From Paracandidimonas soli (GTDB lineage Bacteria; Pseudomonadota; Gammaproteobacteria; Burkholderiales; Burkholderiaceae_B): a DNA stretch of 64,000 nucleotides. How positions within the stretch are numbered: the first letter of the stretch is position 1; the number at the start of each line of letters is the position of its first letter. The notes beneath the pieces were generated by a model. The model was not told where the DNA came from, did not search any database, and was given only the letters and a program-made list of their open reading frames with translations. Below, piece after piece: positions 54,562-62,166 of this stretch. The DNA lies in the NCBI RefSeq assembly GCF_004342005.1, contig NZ_SMBX01000001.1, positions 733,750 through 797,749 of the forward strand. The letters run 5' to 3'. The position numbers and the translations under genes are program-made.

Positions 54562-55338
54562 TCAACCTTGATTTGCGATGAGTTCCAGGCGGCGGTTGAT
54601 GCTGCCGCCGCCATCGACGGAAATGACCTGGCCAGTGACGAAGCTCGCGTGCTGGCTGGCCAGGAAAAGAATGCTGTCGGAAAGCTCGCCCGGCGCAAGC
54701 GTGCGCCCCAGCGGAATCCTCTGGGATATGGTTTGCAGATGGTCTGCCGGCAGTTGTCCCTTGTCGGCGTCCTGGGCGATGCCGGGGCGCACTGCGTTCA
54801 CGCGGATGCCATGGCGCCCGAGGCGGATGGCGAACATGCGCGTCAGTTGTTCCAGCGCTGCCTTGGATGCGCCGTAGACCGATCCATTGGTGCGGGCGAC
54901 CTCGGACGAGGCCGAGGAAACGTTGACAATGCTGCCCTGCTTGCCTGCGTCAATCCAGCGCTTGCCGAAAGCCTGCATGAATGACAGGGGCGCCATCGTA
55001 TTGATGTCGAAGATGCGCGCGCATTGCCCGGGCTCTGACGTCAGCAGATCGTGGAACGGATAGATGCCTGCGTTGTTGACGACAACGTCGGGCAGAGCGG
55101 CATCTGACAGCGACTCGACCCAGCGATGGATGGCTGCGCTGTCCGACAGATCCATGACGTGGAAGGAGACGGCGGCGCTTTCAGGCAGCAAAGCCTTGAG
55201 CCTGTCCGTCATGGCGACGCAGTCAGTCAGCATGAGCGTAGCGCCGGCGTGTGCGAACGCCTGGGAAATTTCCATGCCCAGCAGTCCGGTGGCGCCGGTG
55301 ACGAAAACGCGTTTTCCCGCGAAGGATGTGTTCAGCAT
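54562..55338 (-). CDS. Short-chain dehydrogenase/reductase
   Basis: A 258-residue classical SDR with KRVFVTGATGLLGMEISQAF, VVNNAGIYPFHDLL, catalytic Ser in IVNVSSASSEVARTNG, the YxxxK in VYGASKAALEQLTRMFAIRL and a C-terminal ASFVTGQVISVDGGGS. The Asp after the second strand (LMLTDCVAM) suggests NAD. It overlaps the upstream reductase gene by seven bases, showing operon membership. Confidence 0.9.
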   Translation of the reverse strand: MLNTSFAGKRVFVTGATGLLGMEISQAFAHAGATLMLTDCVAMTDRLKALLPESAAVSFHVMDLSDSAAIHRWVESLSDAALPDVVVNNAGIYPFHDLLTSEPGQCARIFDINTMAPLSFMQAFGKRWIDAGKQGSIVNVSSASSEVARTNGSVYGASKAALEQLTRMFAIRLGRHGIRVNAVRPGIAQDADKGQLPADHLQTISQRIPLGRTLAPGELSDSILFLASQHASFVTGQVISVDGGGSINRRLELIANQG

Positions 55339-56372
55339 GCAAGGGCTCCCAGCAGTTCAAGCGCGTTGTCGGGACTGGCTGCGCGTTTTCCGTTTTCTAT
55401 TTCCCGGATCAGGCCGACCAGTTGCTGGACGATGGGGGCCTGCAGGCCCAAGCGCTGCGCATGCAGGACGACATCGGTGATTTGCGGATCGACCTCTGTC
55501 GGACGATGGCGCACGTGCAGGTCGCGCCAGATGCCGCTGCGCGGCTTGGCGACCCAGGCCGTGCGGCAGTGGTGGGCGATGCCGTCCAGCGCGTGGCGGA
55601 CTTGCGCGGGATTGGCGGTTGCCGTCAGGCAGGCTGGCTCGAAGCCATCGAACGGCTCCGGTTGAACGCCTGCAGCATCGGCGACGCGCAGGACCTCGGC
55701 GGCAAGAGCGTGCCACAAGGGTTCGAGTGCAGGGTTTTCAAACTGCTCCGCCATGGTTTCATTGCTCATGGCAGTGACGAACAGCATGGCGCCCAGGCAG
55801 ACTTTGCTCCACTTGTAGCCTTGCAGGTTGTCTGTGAGGCGTACGTCCTGGAATGCGGTGGACAGCAATGCGGTTGCATCCATGGCATGGCGGGAGGCAT
55901 CGGGCGCGAATGCGCCGATCAGCATGCTGCCTTTGCCGCCGTACTGGATGCGGCCCGGTTCCAGATAATCCGCGGCAAAATTGACGTGTGCGCCGACTGT
56001 GCGGCTCGCGCCCGCGAGAGCGGCGACACGGTGTTCGGTCAGTCCGTTCTGCATGGAAAGCACCCAGCCGTCCTCGCGCAGGTGAGGCGTCAGCATTTGC
56101 GTTGCCGCCGTGGTGTGCTGCCCCTTCACGCACAGGATGATGCGTGCATATTGTCCGCTCAGCTCTTGAGGCGTGCAGGCGCTGATCGCCGTGGCGCGGG
56201 AGGATCCGTCGGGCGCCACCAGTTCCAGGCCTGACTCGCGTATGCGCGCCACATGCGCCTCGACGATATCGACCAGCGTTACCTGCTGACCTGCGCGGGC
56301 CAGCTCGCATGCAATGACGCCGCCGATGGCGCCGCCTCCCCAGATGATCGTTTCACGGACCGATGTGTTCAT
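55332..56372 (-). CDS. Ketopantoate reductase (PanE/ApbA) family protein
   Basis: A 346-residue 2-hydroxyacid-type reductase of the PanE/ApbA fold, with the nucleotide motif IIWGGGAIGGVIACELARAG at the N-terminus and LCVKGQHTTAATQML, LSMQNGLTEHRVAA and, in the helical C-terminal domain, YKWSKVCLGAMLFVTAMSNE (catalytic Lys region). Length exceeds E. coli PanE (303). Because it heads a catabolic operon next to a LysR gene, it more likely acts on a pathway intermediate than in pantothenate synthesis. Confidence 0.85.
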   Translation of the reverse strand: MNTSVRETIIWGGGAIGGVIACELARAGQQVTLVDIVEAHVARIRESGLELVAPDGSSRATAISACTPQELSGQYARIILCVKGQHTTAATQMLTPHLREDGWVLSMQNGLTEHRVAALAGASRTVGAHVNFAADYLEPGRIQYGGKGSMLIGAFAPDASRHAMDATALLSTAFQDVRLTDNLQGYKWSKVCLGAMLFVTAMSNETMAEQFENPALEPLWHALAAEVLRVADAAGVQPEPFDGFEPACLTATANPAQVRHALDGIAHHCRTAWVAKPRSGIWRDLHVRHRPTEVDPQITDVVLHAQRLGLQAPIVQQLVGLIREIENGKRAASPDNALELLGALAC

Positions 56373-56472
56373 TGTGCAGTCATTCCTTGCAAAACAGCGG
56401 TTGGCTTGCGCCTGTTGTTTTCTATGATGGAATTCCTGTATATATATGTCAATTTCGAAAATAGGTTAAACA

Positions 56473-56489
56473 CTTGCATAAAATGCAAG
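56473..56489. promoter_or_regulatory. Palindrome, candidate LysR operator
   Basis: CTTGCATAAAATGCAAG has perfect seven-base arms around AAA. It lies in an AT-rich divergent intergenic region between the seven-gene catabolic operon and its LysR gene, in the position and size expected for a LysR recognition site with a T-N11-A core. Confidence 0.6.
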
Positions 56490-56555
56490 CAATAGAGAAC
56501 CATTGCGGTGCACGAAAATTGCGCCGGAACAGGGCGTTTGCTGAAGGGGAAAAAG

Positions 56556-57491
56556 ATGAATATCCGCGGGCTCGAGGCCTTGCACGCACTGGTGCAGGGC
56601 GGAGGTATCGCAGCGGCGGCCAAGCAGGTGCACCGCACGCAGCCGCAGGTCAGCCGCATACTGGCGCAATTGGAGGATGATGTCGGATTTCCTCTGCTGC
56701 GCAAGGAAGGCAGGCGCCTGATCCTGACCCAGGATGGGTCGGAATTCTATCGGCGCATGATGGGGCTGCTGGAGCATAAGGACGCCTTGCAGGTGTTTTC
56801 GGAGAATATCCGCCTGAAGCGGGCGCACCGCTTGCACATCATGGCAGCCAATCACATGGTGGAGGCGTTCCTTCTGGATGCGATCATTCGCGCGCATGCG
56901 CAGCGCCCGGAACTGTCGGTCAGCATCAATGCGCGCATGCCGCTGATGCCTCAGTCCACATTGGGTGGAGAAGCCTTCGACGTGGTGCTTGCCCAGTTGC
57001 CGATCGATCACCCCTCGCTGGACACGGTGGAGCTGCTGACGCTGGACATGGTGGCCATCGCGCCGGCGGATCACCGCTTCGCCGGAATGGATGCTGTCGA
57101 AGCCGCCGATTTCGAGTCGGAACCCTATGTGTCCCTGCCGCCGCGCAGCCTGCTGCGGGGCCGCTCGGACCAGGCGCTCAATATTCTTCGCAACCGGCCC
57201 TACTACAAGTTCGAAGCTTCGTTCGCTTCCATGACCTGCCATCTGGTGGCGGGCGGTTGCGGCGTAGCGGTGGCGGACCCCCTGGCTGCGCTGGCGCACC
57301 GTCATCGCGGACTTGTCATTCGCCGCTTCCTGCCGCGCATCCCGCTGAACTACGGACTGGCCTTTCCGGTCACCCAGGACCGCAGTGAAACCAGCCTGTT
57401 TTTCGAGGGCGTGATCAGGCAGGTGCTGAAGGAAAAACTGGCGGCATTGAACGAGGCGCTGCGCATGCAGCAGGCGCCGCGGGAAGTGTAG
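56556..57491 (+). CDS. LysR-type transcriptional regulator
   Basis: A 311-residue LysR family regulator whose DNA-binding domain reads NIRGLEALHALVQGGGIAAA, then HRTQPQVSRILAQLEDDVGF and LTQDGSEFYRRM. The effector-binding part follows from about residue 90. The ATG at 56556 is preceded by AAGGGGAAAAAG. It is divergent from the PanE-headed operon, with the palindrome at 56473-56489 between them, so it probably controls that operon. Confidence 0.93.
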   Translation: MNIRGLEALHALVQGGGIAAAAKQVHRTQPQVSRILAQLEDDVGFPLLRKEGRRLILTQDGSEFYRRMMGLLEHKDALQVFSENIRLKRAHRLHIMAANHMVEAFLLDAIIRAHAQRPELSVSINARMPLMPQSTLGGEAFDVVLAQLPIDHPSLDTVELLTLDMVAIAPADHRFAGMDAVEAADFESEPYVSLPPRSLLRGRSDQALNILRNRPYYKFEASFASMTCHLVAGGCGVAVADPLAALAHRHRGLVIRRFLPRIPLNYGLAFPVTQDRSETSLFFEGVIRQVLKEKLAALNEALRMQQAPREV

Positions 57492-57596
57492 TCGTCCGCA
57501 GCGGACGGCATTGGTGCATTTGGTTGCATCGCACGGGGCGGTAGGACGGCTGCAGAGTGTAAACTTCAGGGTTTTTGTACGCTGGGATAAGGAGAG

Positions 57597-58316
57597 ATGC
57601 CGGGACATACTGGCTTGGGTGGACCGCCCCTGGTGCGCCTTCTTGCGCGTCTGGCGAATGCCGAGGTTCGCGAGTCTGAGCAGTCATTGCCGGACAGACT
57701 GAGCCAATGGCTGGGCTGGGCCGACGCTATCGCGCTTGCCGCCGCGCTGAAGGGCGGCAAGCGCGCCGTCGCGCCCGCGCCTGTGGACGGGAGCGTGTCG
57801 TGCACCGAAGTGCGTGCCGAACTGACGCAAGCGATACTGGACGACGAACTGCTGGCAGTAAGGCCGCCGCCCAAGGGCAGGATGCTGGCGCGGCGTGCGG
57901 TCGCGCGCAACGACGATCCTGATTATGTGCTGTACCGGCAGTGCTACCTGGCGCTGCAGCAGCGTATGGAAACGGCCATCGGCGCTTTGCGTGCGAACCT
58001 GCGGGCCAGGCTTGCCGCCGGATCGCCGGAAATGGCGAAGCTGGCGTCGGTGGATGCGGTCATGGAGCAGGCGCTGGCAGAGAAGGAGTACATCCTTTTG
58101 CTGCCGATTCCCTCCCGGCTGGAAGCGCATTTCAAGCAGTTGCGCGAGAACGCGCAGGCGGGCGAGGCGTCCAGGGAGGATGCGCCTCGGACGGCGACTC
58201 AGCAAGCCCGTGCATGGCTGGATAGTTTCCGCAAGGACATGCAGCGCGTGCTCTTGGCTGAACTGGATATCCGCATGCAGCCTGCGGAGGGACTGCAGGC
58301 TGCGCTGCGGGAATGA
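57597..58316 (+). CDS. DUF3348 family protein of the motor operon
   Basis: A 239-residue predicted cytoplasmic protein that I recognise as DUF3348. The N-terminal signature is PLVRLLARLANAEVRESEQS, then RLSQWLGWADAIALAAALKG. The rest is helical and charged (YRQCYLALQQRMETAIGALR; SRLEAHFKQLRENA). It has no signal peptide, membrane helix or catalytic motif. It is the first gene of a four-gene operon with a MotA-like and an OmpA-domain gene. GGAG lies very close to the ATG. Its function is unknown; a cytoplasmic partner of the motor is an inference from position. Confidence 0.82.
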   Translation: MPGHTGLGGPPLVRLLARLANAEVRESEQSLPDRLSQWLGWADAIALAAALKGGKRAVAPAPVDGSVSCTEVRAELTQAILDDELLAVRPPPKGRMLARRAVARNDDPDYVLYRQCYLALQQRMETAIGALRANLRARLAAGSPEMAKLASVDAVMEQALAEKEYILLLPIPSRLEAHFKQLRENAQAGEASREDAPRTATQQARAWLDSFRKDMQRVLLAELDIRMQPAEGLQAALRE

Positions 58317-58332
58317 AATCACAGGGGTGGTC

Positions 58333-58371
58333 ATGACATCGGCCGCCTGGAAAATTTTGAACAGAACATGA
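58333..58371 (+). CDS. Possible 12-codon leader peptide before the MotA-like gene
   Basis: ATG at 58333, seven bases after AGGGG, begins MTSAAWKILNRT and stops at TGA 58369-58371, one base before the ATG of the MotA-like gene. That gene lacks its own ribosome site. The arrangement fits translation by termination and re-initiation. It could equally be chance, as the frame is very short. Confidence 0.35.
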   Translation: MTSAAWKILNRT

Positions 58372-58372
58372 G

Positions 58373-60706
58373 ATGAACAGATTTATTCATATTGTCGTTT
58401 TCCTGGCCGGGCTTGCCGCCATTGGCTGGATAGGCGCGGGATATGTCGGCAGCAATCCGCTGGCGCTTTCCATGACGCTGCTGATCGGCGCGTTTTACCT
58501 GCTGGGGGCGTGGGAGCTGTATCGCTACCATCAGGACACCATTGCGATGCGGCGCCTGCTGGACGGTCAGACTGAAACGCCGGAGAGCCTGGGAGATTGG
58601 CTCGGCCAGGTTCCCGTCTCCTTGCGCCAGGCGGTCCGGCTGCGGATCGAGGGCGAGCGGGCCGGATTGCCCGGGCCGGCCCTGACGCCTTATCTGGCTG
58701 GATTGCTGGTGCTGCTCGGCATGCTGGGGACGTTCCTGGGCATGGTCGTCACGCTGCGGGGCACGGGTGTCGCGCTGGAACATGCGACCGATCTGCAGGC
58801 CATCAGGGCATCGCTGGCCGCGCCGGTCCAGGGCCTGGGCTTCGCATTCGGCACGTCCATCGCCGGCGTGGCGGCATCCGCCATGCTGGGCCTGCTCTCG
58901 GCCCTGTGCAGGCGCGAACGGCAATTGGCCTCGCAAGGCCTGGACGCGGCCGCCGCCACGGTGCTGCGCCCTTATTCGCAGGCATGGCAGCGCGAAGAAG
59001 CCTTCCGGCTGCTTCAGCAGCAGGCCTCCATGATGCCTGCGCTGGTGGATCGCCTTCAGGATGTGGCGCAGTCCCTGGATCGTCATGGGCAGGAAACCGG
59101 CCAGCGGCTGGTTGACAGCCAGCAGACATTCCATGCCAGGACGGAAGCCGCTTATGCGCAGTTGACCGCCTCCGTGGAACAGTCCCTGCGTACGGGCCTG
59201 GAAGATAGCGCCAAGGCGGCCGGAGCCGCTATTGCGCCGGCGGTCGAGGCCTTGCAGGGGCAGACTGCGGCAATGCCGGCGCTCACGGATCGGCTGGCGG
59301 AAATGATGGCGGCGCTGGAGCGCCAGGGCCAGGAATACCGGCAGCAATTACAGTCCGGACAGGATGATTTCCACGCAAGGACGGAGGCGCTGCAAACGCG
59401 TCTGGCGGAATCGCTGGAGCGTCAGCTCAAGGCCGGCGCAGCGGAAAGCGCCCAGGCGGCGGGCGAGGCCATCCAGCCTGCGGTCGAAGCAGCCATGGCG
59501 GCCCTGGCCCGCGAAACCAGCGCCTGGCAGGATGCCTTGTCGGCCGCGGTGCGCCAGCAGCTGGCGGACGTTGCGGGCAAGCTGGATTCTTCCGCCGATG
59601 CCGTATCCGGCATCTGGAACCGGGCTCTGGAAGAGCACAGGGCGGCAAGCCAGGAGAGCGTGCAGGCCCTGCAGGCGTCGCAGGCGCAATTTGCGCAGGC
59701 GGCGGGACAGCAGGTGTCCGAGCTGCTGGCCTCGGTCTCGCAGCGTCTGGACAATGTCAGCGCGACGGTATCCCAGGCCTGGGACAGCGCCCTGTCCAGC
59801 CATGCGAGCACCAGCCAGGCGCTGGCCGAGGATAATCGCAAGGCGCTGGCGCAGGCGGCCGAGGCATTCGAGCAGCATGCCATGAAGCTCGTCGATACCG
59901 TCGGACAGGCAAATGCGGAGTTGCGCGAGGCATTGCAGTCCGGCGACGAAGCGCGGCTGGCGGCATGGAGCGAGCAGACGGGAAGCATCACGGCCTCGCT
60001 GCAGGCGCAGTGGGAGCAGGCTGCGGCGGCATCGGAGGCGCGCCAGCAGCAGATATGCGCCACGCTGGAGCAGGTCGCCACGGATATATCCACGCATGCG
60101 GCGGAGCAGTCGCAGCAGACCATGGCCGAGATCCGGCAACTGGTGCAGGCTGCGGCGGAAGCGCCCAAGGCCGCGGCGGACGTCATCGGGCAATTGCGCG
60201 CCCAGATATCCGACGGGATGGCGCGGGACAATGCCATGCTGGAAGAGCGCAGCCGCATGCTGGAAACACTCGAGACGCTGCTGGATTCGGTCAACCACGC
60301 ATCCACGCAGCAGCGCTCGGCCATCGATGCGCTGGTGACGACCTCATCGGAGCTGCTCGAGCGCGTCGGAACGCAGTTCGCGCAGAAAGTGGACGAAGAA
60401 GCCGGCAAGCTGGTGCACGTGGCGTCGCAGGTGACGGGCAGCGCGGTGGAAGTCGCCAGCCTCGGCGAAGCGCTGGGTACCGCGGTGCAGCGCTTCAGCG
60501 ATTCCAACGAAGCCCTGGGAGCGAGCCTGCAGCGTATCGAAGCGGCGCTGGAGAAGGCCGGGACGCGCAGCGACGAGCAACTGGCCTATTACGTTGCCCA
60601 GGCGCGCGAGGTCGTCGACCTCACGCTGATGTCGCAGAAGCAGATCCTGGATGAACTGCAGCGCGTCGCGTCCGGCAGCGAAGAGACAGAGGCCGCGCAG
60701 TCATGA
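58373..60706 (+). CDS. MotA/ExbB/ZorA-like membrane protein with long coiled-coil tail (DUF802)
   Basis: A 777-residue protein. Hydrophobic helices lie at about 5-26, 31-50, 108-130 and 155-180. The last two (LLGMLGTFLGMVVTL and GLGFAFGTSIAGVAASAMLG) show the pattern of MotA/TolQ/ExbB/ZorA stator subunits. From about 190 to the end the chain is an Ala/Gln/Glu-rich, almost continuous coiled coil of nearly 590 residues with imperfect repeats (for example DFHARTEALQTRL and TFHARTEAAYAQL). This is the architecture of Zorya ZorA, whose tail projects into the cytoplasm. The stop overlaps the next start by four bases. Confidence 0.85.
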   Translation: MNRFIHIVVFLAGLAAIGWIGAGYVGSNPLALSMTLLIGAFYLLGAWELYRYHQDTIAMRRLLDGQTETPESLGDWLGQVPVSLRQAVRLRIEGERAGLPGPALTPYLAGLLVLLGMLGTFLGMVVTLRGTGVALEHATDLQAIRASLAAPVQGLGFAFGTSIAGVAASAMLGLLSALCRRERQLASQGLDAAAATVLRPYSQAWQREEAFRLLQQQASMMPALVDRLQDVAQSLDRHGQETGQRLVDSQQTFHARTEAAYAQLTASVEQSLRTGLEDSAKAAGAAIAPAVEALQGQTAAMPALTDRLAEMMAALERQGQEYRQQLQSGQDDFHARTEALQTRLAESLERQLKAGAAESAQAAGEAIQPAVEAAMAALARETSAWQDALSAAVRQQLADVAGKLDSSADAVSGIWNRALEEHRAASQESVQALQASQAQFAQAAGQQVSELLASVSQRLDNVSATVSQAWDSALSSHASTSQALAEDNRKALAQAAEAFEQHAMKLVDTVGQANAELREALQSGDEARLAAWSEQTGSITASLQAQWEQAAAASEARQQQICATLEQVATDISTHAAEQSQQTMAEIRQLVQAAAEAPKAAADVIGQLRAQISDGMARDNAMLEERSRMLETLETLLDSVNHASTQQRSAIDALVTTSSELLERVGTQFAQKVDEEAGKLVHVASQVTGSAVEVASLGEALGTAVQRFSDSNEALGASLQRIEAALEKAGTRSDEQLAYYVAQAREVVDLTLMSQKQILDELQRVASGSEETEAAQS

Positions 60707-61353
60707 GCACGGATCAGGATACCGGCCTCGAGCCCATGTCTACGCCATGGGCCGTATTCGGAGACCTGATGTCGGTCCTGTTGGGGGCGTTCGTGCTGGT
60801 CCTGATGGGCGTCATCGGCATGCAGCTCGAGCTTTCCTCCATGCTGGAGGACGAGGTCGAGCAGCACCAGCAGGAAACGCAGCGCAGGCAGGAACTGGAA
60901 CAGGCCCTGGCGGGGCCGCTAGCGGCCGGCAGGGTCACGCTGGTCAATGGTCGCATCGGCATCAGCGGCAGCGTGCTGTTCGCCTTGAACTCCGACGAGC
61001 TGCAGCCCGAAGGCCTGGATGTGCTGCAAAGCCTGGTCGAACCCCTGACGGCATACCTGCGGACTCACGATGAGATCCTGATGGTCAGCGGCTTTACCGA
61101 TGATCGTCCCATCTGGGAAGGCAATCTGAAGTTCGAGGACAATTGGGATCTGTCGGCCAAGCGCGCCCTGACAGTGACGCGCACGCTCATCCAGGCGGGC
61201 ATACCTTCGTCTTCCGTGTTTGCCGCGGCATTCGGCTCGGAGCAGCCGGTGGCGTCGAATGAGGACGAGGCCGGCCGCGCGCGCAACCGGCGCGTGGAAA
61301 TTACCACGGTCCCGCGTCCTTCGGCGGAAACGGAAGGCACGGATGGAGCTTGA
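60703..61353 (+). CDS. MotB/ZorB-like OmpA-domain membrane protein
   Basis: A 216-residue partner of the preceding protein. A single membrane helix (about 17-37) begins WAVFGDLMSVLLGAFVLVLM, with Asp21 in the place of the proton-carrying Asp of MotB, ExbD and ZorB. After a short coiled linker comes an OmpA/MotB peptidoglycan-binding domain (about 85-205) with VLFALNSDELQPEGLDVLQS, VSGFTDDRPIW and SNEDEAGRARNRRVEITTVP. It overlaps both neighbours (four bases upstream, 11 bases downstream), strong evidence for stoichiometric co-expression. Confidence 0.88.
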   Translation: MSTDQDTGLEPMSTPWAVFGDLMSVLLGAFVLVLMGVIGMQLELSSMLEDEVEQHQQETQRRQELEQALAGPLAAGRVTLVNGRIGISGSVLFALNSDELQPEGLDVLQSLVEPLTAYLRTHDEILMVSGFTDDRPIWEGNLKFEDNWDLSAKRALTVTRTLIQAGIPSSSVFAAAFGSEQPVASNEDEAGRARNRRVEITTVPRPSAETEGTDGA

Positions 61354-62062
61354 GGCGCAATCGGCGTTCGTGAGGCTGCAGGCTTTGGCCGAGCGGGATG
61401 CCGGCCGTGCGGATCCTGTGCGTTTCCGTTTTCTGCAGGCGATGGCCCGCAGGGCGGAAGGCTATGACGGCGAGGCTCGCCGGGTGCTGGATGCGAAGAT
61501 GGGCGCTTTGCTGGACGCCTACGAGCAGGTGCTGCAGGAGCGCGGGACAGGACAGGCTGGCGAGTCCCGATCACATCCGGAGCCGTGCACGCCGCAGGAG
61601 ACATCCCGCGATGCATCGCGGGATCCGGAGATGCCTTCCGCGTCTGATGCCAATGTGTCTGGACAGGGACCGCTGGCCATGCTGCTGGCTTTCCTGTCAG
61701 AGCGGCATGCGGGGCGGGAAGATGCCAGAATCGCCGCAGGCCTGGCGCCGCGAGCGGATTATCCCGAGCTCGGCATGCTGGACGCCGCCCAGGCGACCTG
61801 GCTGCGGCTTAGCACGGACCGGCAGTTGCGGGATTCGGAAAAGCGCATTCCCGACAACGCCGGGCCGCTGAATTCCAGCCAACTGGTGCATCGCGCCCTG
61901 ATGTTGATGAAAGAAATGTCGCCCGAATACTTGAGGCAATTCCTTTCCTATGTGAATGCGCTGGCCTGGATGGAGCAGATGACGGACGGCAATGCCGCAT
62001 CGCCGGAGGCCGCGCCGCGCGCGGGCACCCAGAAGAAGCCAGGTCGCGGCCGCAAGCGCTGA
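61343..62062 (+). CDS. DUF2894 family protein of the motor operon
   Basis: A 239-residue predicted cytoplasmic protein that I recognise as DUF2894. The N-terminal helical part (FVRLQALAERDAGRADPVRF, RFLQAMARRAEGYDG) is followed by a low-complexity linker, a conserved C-terminal block LLAFLSERHAG, then LNSSQLVHRALMLMKEMSPE and YLRQFLSYVNALAWMEQM, and a basic tail KKPGRGRKR that could bind nucleic acid or membrane. No enzyme motif is visible. It overlaps the OmpA-domain gene by 11 bases and ends the operon. Function unknown. Confidence 0.82.
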   Translation: MELEAQSAFVRLQALAERDAGRADPVRFRFLQAMARRAEGYDGEARRVLDAKMGALLDAYEQVLQERGTGQAGESRSHPEPCTPQETSRDASRDPEMPSASDANVSGQGPLAMLLAFLSERHAGREDARIAAGLAPRADYPELGMLDAAQATWLRLSTDRQLRDSEKRIPDNAGPLNSSQLVHRALMLMKEMSPEYLRQFLSYVNALAWMEQMTDGNAASPEAAPRAGTQKKPGRGRKR

Positions 62063-62166
62063 AGATGGGATTTCGGCTTGCTTTGGCACCAGGCTTGCGT
62101 TCTCCCTGTTGAAATTTCAGGCCTGTCGACAAGGCTGAAGCGTAACCGGTGTGACGTTCGACTGCA
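62063..62166. other. Gap between convergent motor operon and hipA
   Basis: About 100 bases without a gene or an obvious intrinsic terminator. Confidence 0.3.

Noticed and set aside
57597..62062. Calling the motor operon a Zorya defence system
   Set aside because: ZorA- and ZorB-like parts are present, but no ZorC, ZorD helicase or ZorE nuclease is in the window; only a ZorAB-like architecture is claimed.
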